A DNA stretch of 64,000 bases from Lysobacter stagni (GCF_030053425.1 NZ_JASGBI010000001.1:2550001-2614000); one strand, 5' to 3'; shown: positions 36,226 to 45,502, counted from the first letter of the stretch. Translations and numbers: made by a program. Notes: generated by a model not told the origin, from the letters alone.

Positions 36226-36990
36226 TCAGGACAGGCTGACCCACAGCGCGAGCAGGAGCCAGCCTCCGATCAGCACGCCCAGCAGGACATAGGCCCTGCG
36301 GCCGATTCTTCTGCGCAGCTCCATCTGGTCCCGAACGCGATCGCGCCGTAGCGCGGACAGGCGTGCGAATTCCTTCAGGTGCTCCTCGCTTTCCTGCATG
36401 TACGCATCGTGGACCTTCGCACGCAGCTCCGGCGCGAGCGTGGGCACGAACGCGTCGAGGAAGGCCCGTTGTGCGAGATCCGCCTGGGACGGATCGCCGT
36501 TGGAGGCGAGGGCGTGATTGAGTTCCTGCCAGTGGCGGCGCGCCAGCTCGCGCACCATCTCGGGATCGTGCACATCGATCGCCTTGAAATCGCCCCCGCG
36601 CGAGCGGACCTCGGGCGGTGGCCGACCCGGCACAAACGTTGGAAGCAGGCCGAGCCTGCGCTGCAGGCTGCGTTCGCGCCGCTGGCCCGCGCGCATCATC
36701 CTCGTCGCGCCCAGATAGAACAGCACCGCCAATGGCATGGGGCCAAGCAGCAGCACGAGTTCGGGCATCGACGCCTCCCCGCGCTCGAACTCGAAGAACG
36801 CACCGTAGATCGCGGGCGAGATGAAGCACGACAGCAGGTTGCAGAAGCCGTAGGTGAAGAACCGGCAGGTATACCGCCAGGCCGGCGATGGGCTGTCGAT
36901 GCCGTTCTTCAGCGCGCCTGCGCGAAACAGGAACAGGCCAAGGAGGCCCATGACCAGATAGATCCCCATGATCCACATCGACAGGTCCAT
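36226..36990 (-). CDS. Membrane protein of unknown function
   Basis: The 254-residue protein is not recognised. It has an N-terminal membrane segment (MWIMGIYLVMGLLGLFLF), two or more hydrophobic stretches (about 42-65 and 75-95), a charged cytoplasmic region with many Arg and Glu (about 100-225, ERSLQRRLGLLPTFVPG; EEHLKEFARLSALRRDRVRDQ) and a C-terminal membrane segment (YVLLGVLIGGWLLLALWVSL). The gene ends 3 bases from the end of the convergent araC gene and lies about 108 bases downstream of pgl on the same strand. Confidence 0.7.
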   Translation of the reverse strand: MDLSMWIMGIYLVMGLLGLFLFRAGALKNGIDSPSPAWRYTCRFFTYGFCNLLSCFISPAIYGAFFEFERGEASMPELVLLLGPMPLAVLFYLGATRMMRAGQRRERSLQRRLGLLPTFVPGRPPPEVRSRGGDFKAIDVHDPEMVRELARRHWQELNHALASNGDPSQADLAQRAFLDAFVPTLAPELRAKVHDAYMQESEEHLKEFARLSALRRDRVRDQMELRRRIGRRAYVLLGVLIGGWLLLALWVSLS

Positions 36991-37098
36991 GTCGCGCCCC
37001 CTTGCATCCCCGCATGGATCATAGCCCGTCGTCGATGCGCGCCACATCTCCTCGACGATGTCGCAGGGCAGCAACGCGAGCCGGCGTGAAGCGATCCC

Positions 37099-37848
37099 TC
37101 AGGCGTGCCAGTGCACCTGCAGCGGCATGGCCGGGTTGCCTTCCAGCGCGGCGAGAATCGGCCAGCGGTGTGGGTCGCCCGATTCCAGGGCCTGTTCGAA
37201 CACCGCGCGCTTGCGCTCGCCCTGCAACAGCAGCAGGCGATGAGGGATGCGCGCCATGCCGTGCGGCGTGAGGCTGATGCGGCGCGGCCATTCGCGCGCG
37301 CCGGCGCAACCGTGCGCATCGACCGCGGCGTAATCGCGCGGACTGTGCATCACGCGTTCCAGGTCCGCCATGCCGGGAAACAGTGATGCGGTGTGGCCGT
37401 CCTCGCCCATGCCCAGCACGGCGACGGTGGCTTGCCGGCGCGCATGTGCGTTGGCGGTGGCCACGGCCCCTTCGATGTGGCGGCCGGCCTGCGTCATCGG
37501 TTCGAAGTGCGCGGTCGCGGCGCGGTCCTGCAGCAGTTCGGTGCGAACGAGGTGTGCGTTGCTGTCGGGGTCGTCCGGAAGCAGCCAGCGTTCGTCCACC
37601 AGACCCACGTCGACGCGGTCCCAGTCGAGCGGCGCCTGCGAGAGTGCGTGATAGACCGGGCCCGGTGTGGTGCCCCCGGAAAGCAGCAGGCGCGCGCGCG
37701 GTTGCAGGACCAGTTCGCGGCGCAGGTCCGCGGCGATGGCGACCGCGACCGCCCAAGTCCATACCTCGTGGTTGGGATGCACGTGCAGCACATGTCGCGC
37801 CACGGGCGCTTCGACATGGGCAGAACCCGTGGCGCGATCATCGACCAT
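37099..37848 (-). CDS. pgl: 6-phosphogluconolactonase
   Basis: The 249-residue protein is of the DevB/SOL type: LLLSGGTTPGPVYHAL (substrate phosphate loop), VDVGLVDERWLLPDDPDSNAHLVR, and VLGMGEDGHTASLFPG. It hydrolyses 6-phosphoglucono-delta-lactone to 6-phosphogluconate in the oxidative pentose phosphate and Entner-Doudoroff routes. It lies 25 bases downstream of glk on the same strand, so the two probably form an operon that commits glucose from the neighbouring beta-glucosidase to these routes. zwf and edd are not in the window. Confidence 0.93.
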   Translation of the reverse strand: MVDDRATGSAHVEAPVARHVLHVHPNHEVWTWAVAVAIAADLRRELVLQPRARLLLSGGTTPGPVYHALSQAPLDWDRVDVGLVDERWLLPDDPDSNAHLVRTELLQDRAATAHFEPMTQAGRHIEGAVATANAHARRQATVAVLGMGEDGHTASLFPGMADLERVMHSPRDYAAVDAHGCAGAREWPRRISLTPHGMARIPHRLLLLQGERKRAVFEQALESGDPHRWPILAALEGNPAMPLQVHWHA

Positions 37849-37873
37849 GGGGCCGATCCTCGCACAGGGCGCT

Positions 37874-38887
37874 TCAACTTTGGGTGTGCCGGGGGTCCTG
37901 GGCCAGCGCGGCCGCGCCGAGCAGGCCCGACTGCGGGTGGACGACCGCGAGCGTCGGCACGCGGCCCATCACGGCCGCGAATCGGCCCTTGTACTCGAAG
38001 CGCTGGCGGAAGCCGGAATGCGCGATCGAATTGAGCAGCTTGGGCACCAGACCGCCAGTCAGGAACACGCCGTCCCACGCGCCCAGGGTCAGCACCAGGT
38101 CGCCGGCGGCGGCGCCGAAGACCGCACAGAAGATGTCGATGGTGCGCAGTGCGCGCGCGTCGCCGTCCTTCGCCCGTCCGGTGACGTCGGCGGGGTGGAT
38201 CGGGCCGGGATCGTCGCCGGCCATCGCGCTGAGCGTGCGGTACAGATTGACCAGCCCCATGCCGCTCACCAGCCGCTCGTTCGACACACGGCCGAACTCG
38301 CCCGACATGCGCTGCAGGATCTCGATCTCTTCCGGTGAGTTCGGCGCGAAGCTGACGTGTCCGCCTTCGGTCTGCAGCGGGTAATGGCGCCCGTCGCGGC
38401 GCAGCAGGCCGCCGACGCCCAGGCCCGTGCCGGCGCCGATGATGGCGAAGGTGCGGTCCTCGCGGTCATGGCCGCGCCATGCGGTCCCGCCGATGGGCAC
38501 CACGTCGCGTGGCGTCAGCAGCGAGGCGCCCATGGCCTGTGCCGCGAAATCGTTGACCAGTCGCACCGACTCCAGCCCCAGCGCATCGCGCGTGCGCGCA
38601 CCGGAGATCACCCACGGATGGTTGGTGATGCGCGCCTCGTCGCCATCCACGCGCCCGGCCACGGCGAACACGCCCGTGCGTGCGCTGGCGCCGGTGGTGT
38701 CGAGGTAGTGCTGCGCGGCGTCGGCCAGCGAGGGAAAGTCGGCGACGGCGAACTCGCGCACGCTGTCCATCAGCAGCGGTGAGATCTCGTCCTGCCGCGC
38801 GAGCGCGAAGCGCGCGTTGGTGCCGCCGATGTCGGCCAGCAGGGCGTCGGCGGGACGCGGGTCGATCTGGGAAGCGGGAGCGCTCAA
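37874..38887 (-). CDS. glk: Glucokinase
   Basis: The 337-residue protein is of the bacterial Glk (ROK-unrelated) family: ADIGGTNARFALAR phosphate loop, NDFAAQAMG with the catalytic Asp, IGAGTGLGVGGLL and TEGGHVSFAP. It phosphorylates glucose with ATP. The start is TTG: the nearest upstream in-frame ATG is followed by a stop, and internal ATGs would cut the ATP-binding loop. A weak LacI-type half-site lies 66 bases upstream. Confidence 0.94.
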   Translation of the reverse strand: MSAPASQIDPRPADALLADIGGTNARFALARQDEISPLLMDSVREFAVADFPSLADAAQHYLDTTGASARTGVFAVAGRVDGDEARITNHPWVISGARTRDALGLESVRLVNDFAAQAMGASLLTPRDVVPIGGTAWRGHDREDRTFAIIGAGTGLGVGGLLRRDGRHYPLQTEGGHVSFAPNSPEEIEILQRMSGEFGRVSNERLVSGMGLVNLYRTLSAMAGDDPGPIHPADVTGRAKDGDARALRTIDIFCAVFGAAAGDLVLTLGAWDGVFLTGGLVPKLLNSIAHSGFRQRFEYKGRFAAVMGRVPTLAVVHPQSGLLGAAALAQDPRHTQS

Positions 38888-38952
38888 GGAATCACCACCA
38901 CGGTCGCACGAGGGTCATGGGAGGCGGCGGGTCGCCGCGGTGCCGTCGGCAG

Positions 38953-38966
38953 GGTAAACGCTTGTC
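38953..38966. promoter_or_regulatory. Weak LacI-type operator match before glk
   Basis: GGTAAACGCTTGTC matches the 17783 palindrome at 9 of 14 positions, keeping the GTAAACG half-site. Its position 66 bases before the glk start fits an operator, but the right half is poor. Confidence 0.3.
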
Positions 38967-39061
38967 AGCCGTCTGTGTTCGATCGTGGCCGTCGAAGCGG
39001 CGCCGCGGCGATTGAATACGAAATCAGTCGCCGATGAAACCAATTAAAGAGACGGAGGGGG

Positions 39062-39091
39062 CCCGTTGCCGAGGGAGGGGATGGCAACGGG
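39062..39091 (-). terminator. Hairpin downstream of the GH1 gene
   Basis: A 9-bp perfect stem (CCCGTTGCC / GGCAACGGG) with a 12-base loop lies about 50 bases past the bglA stop. A smaller stem (GTCCG/CGGAC, 39104-39121) followed by a T-run (CTTTTTTA on the minus strand, about 39095-39102) precedes it. Together they probably end the bglA transcript before glk. Confidence 0.45.
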
Positions 39092-39138
39092 ACCCGTCCG
39101 TAAAAAAGCCGGTCCGCGAAAAGACGGACGAGCCGCGA

Positions 39139-40530
39139 TCAATACGGCAGCGGATCGGCGAGCTTGCGGCCATGCGTGCGGATGACCTCCGAATACCAGC
39201 GCGCACTGTCCTTGGGGGTGCGCTCCTGGGTGGCGTAATTCACGTGCACCATGCCGAAGCGCTTGGAATAGCCCAGAGACCATTCCAGGTTGTCCAGCAG
39301 CGACCACAGCATGTAGCCACGGATGTCCACGCCGGCGGCGATGGCCTCGTGGATCGCGGACAGGTGCTTGCGCAGGTAGTCCATGCGCAGCGGGTCGCGC
39401 ACGCGACGGTTGCCGTTCTCGTCGACGGAGGCGGTCGGCGGATCGAAGAACGCCGCGCCGTTCTCGGTGATGTACACCGGCAGGTCGCCGTAGGTCTGCT
39501 TGAACCACAGCAGCAGGTCGATCAGGCCCTGCGGGAACACTTCCCAGCCGGTCTCGGTGTACGTGCCCAGCGGCTGGCGCACCACGCCGGTGTTGAGCGG
39601 GTAGCTCTCGGCCGCCTTGGTGACGCTGCGTGTGTAGTAGTTGATGCCGACGAAATCGAGCTTCTGCTTGATCAGCTCGAAATCCTCCGCCGGCCATTCG
39701 GGCCAGGCGTTGCCGAAGATCTCCTTCAGCTCCGGCGGGTAGTGGCCGAGCAGGGCGGGATGCAGGTACTGCTCGTTCATGTACGCGTGCGCGCGGCGCA
39801 CCGCGGCGGCGTCCTCGGCCGAATCCGTTGCGGCGTACTTCGGTTCGATGTTCACCACCAGGCCGATCTCGTGCTTGCCCAGTTCGCGGTACGCCTTCAC
39901 CGCCGCGCCGTGCGCGCGCATCAGGTTGTGCGAGGCGATGGGGGCCTCGAACTTGCTGCGATGGCCCGGCGCCAGCGCGCCGTGCAGGTAGCCGCCATCG
40001 GTCACCACCCACGGCTCGTTGTGGGTGACCCACTTCTTCACCCGGCCGTCGAGTTCGCGGTACATCACGCTGGCGTATTCGGCGAACCAGTCGGCGATGT
40101 CGCGGTTGAGCCAGCCGCCGCGGTCGTCCAGCGCCGCCGGCAGGTCCCAGTGGTACAGCGTGAGCAGCGGTTCGATGCCGTGGTTGAGCAGTTCGTCGAC
40201 CAGGCGCGAATAGAAATCCAGTCCCTTCTGGTTCACCCGGCCCGTGCCGTCGGGCAGGATGCGCGACCACGAGACGCTGAAGCGGTAGGCCTGCAGGCCC
40301 AGCTCGCTCATCAGCTTCACGTCGCTCTTCCAGCGGTTGTAGTGATCGCAGGCCACATCGCCCGTGTCGCCGTTGAGCATCATCCCCGGGGTGTGCGCGA
40401 AGCGCGTCCAGATGCTGGGGCCGGCGCCGTCGGCCAGTGGCGAACCTTCGATCTGGTGCGCGGCGGTGGCGGCACCCCACAGGAAGCCCTTGGGGAATGC
40501 GAACGTATCGGAACCGGCGGGTTGACTCAT
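39139..40530 (-). CDS. GH1 beta-glucosidase
   Basis: The 463-residue enzyme has the GH1 (beta/alpha)8 signature: FPKGFLWGAATAAHQIEG at the N terminus, acid/base Glu172 in VTHNEPW, nucleophile Glu356 in YITENGAA, and the glycone pocket LWSLLDNLEWSLGY. No signal peptide is visible, so it should act in the cytoplasm on imported oligosaccharides and release glucose. It is divergent from the ABC ATPase gene at 40709 with a LacI-type site between them. The bond split cannot be read from sequence; GH1 enzymes with mixed beta-glucoside activity are common. Confidence 0.93.
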   Translation of the reverse strand: MSQPAGSDTFAFPKGFLWGAATAAHQIEGSPLADGAGPSIWTRFAHTPGMMLNGDTGDVACDHYNRWKSDVKLMSELGLQAYRFSVSWSRILPDGTGRVNQKGLDFYSRLVDELLNHGIEPLLTLYHWDLPAALDDRGGWLNRDIADWFAEYASVMYRELDGRVKKWVTHNEPWVVTDGGYLHGALAPGHRSKFEAPIASHNLMRAHGAAVKAYRELGKHEIGLVVNIEPKYAATDSAEDAAAVRRAHAYMNEQYLHPALLGHYPPELKEIFGNAWPEWPAEDFELIKQKLDFVGINYYTRSVTKAAESYPLNTGVVRQPLGTYTETGWEVFPQGLIDLLLWFKQTYGDLPVYITENGAAFFDPPTASVDENGNRRVRDPLRMDYLRKHLSAIHEAIAAGVDIRGYMLWSLLDNLEWSLGYSKRFGMVHVNYATQERTPKDSARWYSEVIRTHGRKLADPLPY

Positions 40531-40594
40531 CAGTGGCTCTGCCTGGAGGGTCGGCCGCGCCGCGGCAGACCATGGACGGGTGGGGCGATAGGCA

Positions 40595-40608
40595 TGAAAA
40601 CGGTTACA
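40595..40608. promoter_or_regulatory. Putative LacI-family operator between bglA and the ABC ATPase gene
   Basis: TGAAAACGGTTACA matches the 17783 palindrome at 12 of 14 positions. It lies 64 bases before the bglA start and 100 bases before the ATPase start, so one bound regulator could control both. Confidence 0.6.
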
Positions 40609-40708
40609 TGGCAGGATAGCCGACGCTGGCGGTAAATGCATCGCCGACAATCGAAAACGCCGAAGGCGATCACTTCGGCCACGCCATCAGGGGCCACCCG
40701 GAGAATTC

Positions 40709-41806
40709 ATGGCCAACGTCACGCTGGACCGCCTGCGCAAGGTGTACCCCAATGGGTTCGTGGGCGTGGACGATGCGACGTTCGAGATCGGCGATGGCGA
40801 GCTGCTGGTGCTGGTGGGGCCGTCGGGCTGCGGCAAGTCGACGTTGCTGCGCATGATCGCGGGGCTGGAGGCAATCACCTCCGGCGAGCTGCGCATCGGC
40901 GAGCGGCGCGTGAACGATGTCGCGCCGAAAGACCGCGACATCGCGATGGTCTTCCAGAGCTACGCGCTGTATCCGCACATGACGGTGGCCGAGAACCTGG
41001 GCTTCGGCCTGACGTTGCGTGGCACGGACAAGGCCGAGGTCGCCCGTCGCGTGCGCGAGTCGGCGGCCATGCTGGAACTGGAGCCGCTGCTGGACCGCAA
41101 ACCCGCCGCGCTGTCGGGCGGGCAGCGTCAGCGCGTGGCGCTGGGCCGTGCGCTGGTGCGCAAGCCGCAGGTGTTCCTGCTGGACGAGCCGCTGTCGAAC
41201 CTGGACGCCAAGCTGCGTGCGTCCACGCGCGTGGAGATCGCGCGCCTGCATCGGCAGCTGGGCACCACGATGGTCTATGTCACCCACGACCAGGTCGAGG
41301 CGATGACGCTGGGCCAGCGCATCGTGGTGCTGGACAAGGGCCGCATCCAGCAGATCGATACGCCGATGGCGCTGTACAACCGGCCGGCGAACCTGTTCGT
41401 GGCGACGTTCCTGGGCAGCCCCCGCATGAACCTGCTGCAGGGCGAGGTGGCCGCGCGCGGTGAAGGCCTGGAGCTTCGCGTCGGCGACGGCGTCGCATTG
41501 CCCCTGCATCCCGAGGGCGGACTTGCCGCCACGGTGCGCGGTTACCTGGGTCGGCGCCTGACCGTCGGCCTGCGCCCCGAAGACCTGCACCTCACCTCCG
41601 CAGCGGCCGACTTCAGCGGGCGGGTGGAGACGGTCGAGCCGGTCGGCAACGAGGCCTTCCTCAACCTGGACTGCGGCGGCTCCGAGCTCATCGTCCGCCT
41701 GTCGCCGCGCCATCTGCCGCAGGTCGGGCAGACCGTCCACCTGGGGCACGATCCGGCGCACCTGCATTATTTCGACCCCGAAAGCGGCCGCCGCCTCGAC
41801 GGCTGA
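40709..41806 (+). CDS. Sugar ABC transporter ATP-binding protein (UgpC/MsmX/MalK-like)
   Basis: The 365-residue ATPase has Walker A GPSGCGKST, Q-loop AMVFQSYALYPHMTVAENL, signature LSGGQRQRVALGRALVRKP, Walker B VFLLDEPLSNLD, the switch His in VTHDQ, and a C-terminal TOBE/OB regulatory domain (about residues 240-365). Such subunits often serve several CUT1 permease pairs. No permease gene is adjacent, and the permease pair at 24978-26677 lacks an ATPase, so this is the best partner. A ribosome site (GGAG) precedes the ATG. Confidence 0.95.
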   Translation: MANVTLDRLRKVYPNGFVGVDDATFEIGDGELLVLVGPSGCGKSTLLRMIAGLEAITSGELRIGERRVNDVAPKDRDIAMVFQSYALYPHMTVAENLGFGLTLRGTDKAEVARRVRESAAMLELEPLLDRKPAALSGGQRQRVALGRALVRKPQVFLLDEPLSNLDAKLRASTRVEIARLHRQLGTTMVYVTHDQVEAMTLGQRIVVLDKGRIQQIDTPMALYNRPANLFVATFLGSPRMNLLQGEVAARGEGLELRVGDGVALPLHPEGGLAATVRGYLGRRLTVGLRPEDLHLTSAAADFSGRVETVEPVGNEAFLNLDCGGSELIVRLSPRHLPQVGQTVHLGHDPAHLHYFDPESGRRLDG

Positions 41807-41869
41807 CGCCCCGCGCCAAACTTGCGTCATCCGGTTCCGTGCGGCCCGGAACGGCGGCCCCGCAGCGGC

Positions 41870-41875
41870 TATACT
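41870..41875 (+). promoter_or_regulatory. Candidate -10 box upstream of smc
   Basis: TATACT in GGCTATACTCGCGG, 123 bases before the smc ATG, is the best -10-like word in the ATPase-smc gap. No clear -35 hexamer is at the right distance. Confidence 0.35.
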
Positions 41876-41998
41876 CGCGGGAATCCGCACCCGAAAACGG
41901 GCGCGTCTTCCAGCAGAATCAGCAGGTTGGAAGCTAAATCTGATCCTTCAAGGTAACCACGGCCGCCCCACGCGGCGTGCCAGAGGCCACCCCGCCGC

Positions 41999-44900
41999 AT
42001 GCGTCTGTCCACGATCAAGCTCTCCGGTTTCAAATCCTTCGTCGATCCGACCACGCTGCATTTGCCGACCAACATGACCGGCATCGTCGGTCCCAACGGC
42101 TGCGGCAAGTCGAACATCATCGACGCCGTGCGCTGGGTGATGGGCGAGAGCTCGGCCAGCCGCCTGCGCGGCGACTCGCTGACCGACGTGATCTTCGCCG
42201 GCTCGTCCGCGCGCAAGCCGGTGTCGCAGGCGATGGTCGAACTGATCTTCGACAACGCCGACCACACCATCACCGGCGAGTACGCCGCGTTCAACGAGAT
42301 CTCGGTCAAGCGCACGGTCAGCCGCGACGGTACCAGCCAGTACTACCTCAACGGCGCCAAGTGCCGCCGCCGCGACATCACCGACCTGTTCCTCGGGACA
42401 GGCCTGGGCCCGCGCAGCTACTCGATCATCGAGCAGGGCATGATCTCGCAGGTCATCGAGGCCAAGCCCGAAGAACTGCGCATCTACCTGGAAGAAGCCG
42501 CCGGCATCTCCAAGTACAAGGAACGCCGCAAGGAAACCGAAACGCGCATCCGCCACACGCGCGAGAACCTGGATCGCCTCAGCGACCTGCGCGAGGAAGT
42601 CGGCAAGCAGCTCGAGCACCTCAAGCGCCAGGCGCGCCAGGCCGAGCAGTACCAGACCATCCAGGCCGAGCGTAAGGTCAAGGACGCGGAGTGGAAGGCG
42701 CTGGAACACCGTGCGCTGGACCAGAAACTGCAGGCCCAGCGCGAGAAGCTCAACACGCAGGAAACCCGCCTGCAGCAGTTGATCGCCGAACAGCGCGAGG
42801 CCGAGCGCGAGATCGAAGTCGGCCGCGTCAAGCGCGAGGAAGCCGCCGAAGGCCTCAACAAGGCGCAGGCCGCCAGCTATGAGGTCAGCGGCACGCTGGC
42901 CCGCGTCGAACAGCAGATCCAGCACCAGCGTGAAATGGCCACGCGCCTGCAGAAGGCGCGCGACGAAGCCATGGCCGCACTGGCCGAACTGGGCGAGCAC
43001 ATCGGCAGCGACCAGACCAAGCTCGACGTGCTGCGCACGGCGATGGCCGAGACCGAACCGAAGCTGGAACAGCTGCGCGACGAGGACGGTATGCGCCAGG
43101 AGGCGCTGCGCGAGGCCGAGGCCGCGCTCAACGACTGGCAGCAGCGTTGGGACCAGCACAGCCGGGCACAGTCCGAAGCGGCGCGCGCCGCCGACGTCGA
43201 GCGCACCCGCATCGAACACCTGGACCGCCAGGTCCTGGAAGCCGACCGTCGCCGCGAGACGCTGAACAACGAACGTTCCGGCCTGGACCTGACCGCGCTG
43301 AGCGAGTCCTTCGCCGCGCTGCAGGAACAGCACGAAACGCAGAAGTTCTCGATCGACAACCTCAGCGAGGAGCTGGAAACCCGCAAGTCGGCCCTGGGCG
43401 ACCTGCAGGAGCAGCAGCGTGCCTCGCAGTCCGAACAGGCCGAAGTGCGCAAGCAGGCGCAGGCCGCACGTGGCCGTCTGTCGTCCCTGGAAGCCCTGCA
43501 GCACGCCGCGCTGGGGCAGGAACAGGGCGCCGCGCTGAGCTGGCTGAAGGCGCGCGGCCTGGATTCGGCCACACGCGTGGGCGAAGCGCTGCAGGTCGAG
43601 GCCGGCTGGGAAAACGCCGTCGAAAGCGCGCTGGGCCAGATGATCGAAGGCGTGCTGGTGGAATCGCCCGAGTCGCTGGTGGACGCCATCGGCGAACTGG
43701 GCGACGGCCGCCTGGCACTGGTCGATCCACACAACGATGCGGTCGAATTCGCGTCCACCTCGCTGGCCTCGAAGGTGCGCGGCCCGATCGCGATCCGCCG
43801 CATCCTCGCCCGCCTGCACGCGGCCGACACGCTGTCCGATGCCCGTGCGCTGCTGCCGCGCCTGGGCGAGGGCGAGTCCGTCATCACCCGCAGCGGCGAG
43901 CGCATCGGCGCGGGCTGGGTGCGGGTGCTGCGTTCCGGCGCAGCCCAGCAGGGCGCCCTGCTGCGCGAGCGCGAGATCCAGTCGCTGCGCGGCGAGATCG
44001 ATGCGCTGCAGTCCCGCGAGCGCGAACTCGACTCCATCCTGGTGCAGCTGCGCGATCGCACGCTGGCGGCCGAGCAGCTTCGCGAGGACGCCCAGCGCGC
44101 GCTGTACATGGCGCATCGCAGCGTGTCCGAAATCGCCGGCCAGCTGCAGAGCCAGCAGGGTCGGCTGGACAGCGCGCGCTCGCGCATCGAGAAGATCGAC
44201 GCCGAACTGGCGCAACTGTCGCAGAACCTGGAAGCCGCGCAGGACCAGGCACGCGAGGCACGCAACCGCCAGGAAGAGGCGGTCGTGCGCATGACCGAAC
44301 TGGAAGACGCGCGCCTGTCGCTGGAAACCCAGCGTCGCACGCTGGGCGAAGCCCGCGACCAGGCGCGCAACGTCGCCCGCGAATCGCGCGACACCGCGCA
44401 CGCGCTGGCACTGACGCTGGAATCGCAGCGCACCCAGATCGCCGCGTTGGAGCAGGCGCTCTCGCGCATGGGTGGCCAGCGCGGCCAGCTCGACACGCGG
44501 CTGGGCGAACTGTCCGCGCAGCTGCACGAAGGCGACGATCCGGTCGCCGTGCTCGAGGAGCAGCGTCAGGTCGCGCTGGAGCAGCGCGTGCTGACCGAGC
44601 AGAACCTCACCATCGCGCGATCCACGCTGGACGGCATCGACAACGACCTGCGCCGGTTCGAACAGGTCCGCCACCAGCGCGACGACCAGGCCATCCAGCA
44701 GCGCGAGGCCATCGGCCAGCGCCGTCTGGAGCAGCAGGCGCTGGTGCTCAAGGCCGAGCAGCTGTCGGCGGCGGTGATCGAGGCGGGCTTCGTGCTGGAG
44801 GACGTGGTCAACACGCTCACCGACGACATGGACGCGCAGGTCTGGGAACGTGCCGTCTCCGACCTGGACGGCAAGCTGCGCCGACTGGAGCCGGTCAACC

Positions 44901-45502
44901 TGGCCGCCATCCAGGAACACGCCGAGGCCGCGCAGCGCAAGGACTATCTCGACGCGCAGAACACGGACCTGACGACCGCGCTCGAAACGCTGGAAGAGGC
45001 CATCCGCAAGATCGACCGCGAGACCCGCGGCCGCTTCAAGGACACCTTCGACCGCGTCAACAGCGGCGTGCAGCAGCTGTACCCGCGTCTGTTCGGCGGC
45101 GGCCACGCGTACCTGGAACTCACCGGCGAGGACCTGCTGGACACCGGCGTGTCGATCATGGCGCGCCCGCCGGGCAAGCGCGTGTCGAGCATCTCGCTGC
45201 TGTCCGGTGGCGAGAAGGCGATGACCGCGGTGGCGCTGGTGTTCGCCATCTTCCAGCTCAACCCGGCGCCGTTCTGCCTGCTCGACGAGGTGGACGCACC
45301 GCTGGACGAAGCGAACGTGGGTCGTCTGGCGCAGATGGTCAGCGAGATGAGCGAGCAGGTACAGTTCCTGTTCGTCACCCACAACAAGGCGACGATGGAA
45401 GCCGCGCAACAGCTCTCGGGCGTGACCATGCGCGAGCCGGGCGTCAGTCGCCTGGTGTCGGTGGATCTGGCCGAGGCCTCGCGTCTGGCTGGCGTGGCGT
45501 AA
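41999..45502 (+). CDS. smc: Chromosome segregation protein SMC
   Basis: The 1167-residue protein has the SMC layout: N-terminal Walker A GPNGCGKSNIIDAVRWVMG (from residue 31), two long coiled coils (about 165-490 and 660-1000) around a hinge (about 500-650: EGVLVESPESLVDAIGELG), and a C-terminal ATPase half with signature LLSGGEKAMTAVALVFAIF and Walker B FCLLDEVDAPLDEANV. With ScpA and ScpB (14795-16704) it forms the condensin that organises the chromosome. Length is normal. It is followed by zipA on the same strand. Confidence 0.97.
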   Translation: MRLSTIKLSGFKSFVDPTTLHLPTNMTGIVGPNGCGKSNIIDAVRWVMGESSASRLRGDSLTDVIFAGSSARKPVSQAMVELIFDNADHTITGEYAAFNEISVKRTVSRDGTSQYYLNGAKCRRRDITDLFLGTGLGPRSYSIIEQGMISQVIEAKPEELRIYLEEAAGISKYKERRKETETRIRHTRENLDRLSDLREEVGKQLEHLKRQARQAEQYQTIQAERKVKDAEWKALEHRALDQKLQAQREKLNTQETRLQQLIAEQREAEREIEVGRVKREEAAEGLNKAQAASYEVSGTLARVEQQIQHQREMATRLQKARDEAMAALAELGEHIGSDQTKLDVLRTAMAETEPKLEQLRDEDGMRQEALREAEAALNDWQQRWDQHSRAQSEAARAADVERTRIEHLDRQVLEADRRRETLNNERSGLDLTALSESFAALQEQHETQKFSIDNLSEELETRKSALGDLQEQQRASQSEQAEVRKQAQAARGRLSSLEALQHAALGQEQGAALSWLKARGLDSATRVGEALQVEAGWENAVESALGQMIEGVLVESPESLVDAIGELGDGRLALVDPHNDAVEFASTSLASKVRGPIAIRRILARLHAADTLSDARALLPRLGEGESVITRSGERIGAGWVRVLRSGAAQQGALLREREIQSLRGEIDALQSRERELDSILVQLRDRTLAAEQLREDAQRALYMAHRSVSEIAGQLQSQQGRLDSARSRIEKIDAELAQLSQNLEAAQDQAREARNRQEEAVVRMTELEDARLSLETQRRTLGEARDQARNVARESRDTAHALALTLESQRTQIAALEQALSRMGGQRGQLDTRLGELSAQLHEGDDPVAVLEEQRQVALEQRVLTEQNLTIARSTLDGIDNDLRRFEQVRHQRDDQAIQQREAIGQRRLEQQALVLKAEQLSAAVIEAGFVLEDVVNTLTDDMDAQVWERAVSDLDGKLRRLEPVNLAAIQEHAEAAQRKDYLDAQNTDLTTALETLEEAIRKIDRETRGRFKDTFDRVNSGVQQLYPRLFGGGHAYLELTGEDLLDTGVSIMARPPGKRVSSISLLSGGEKAMTAVALVFAIFQLNPAPFCLLDEVDAPLDEANVGRLAQMVSEMSEQVQFLFVTHNKATMEAAQQLSGVTMREPGVSRLVSVDLAEASRLAGVA

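Noticed and set aside
41948..45409. Long open frame antisense to smc
   Set aside because: It mirrors smc exactly; the sense strand shows Walker A, hinge and signature motifs. The antisense protein is low-complexity Leu/Ala/Gln.
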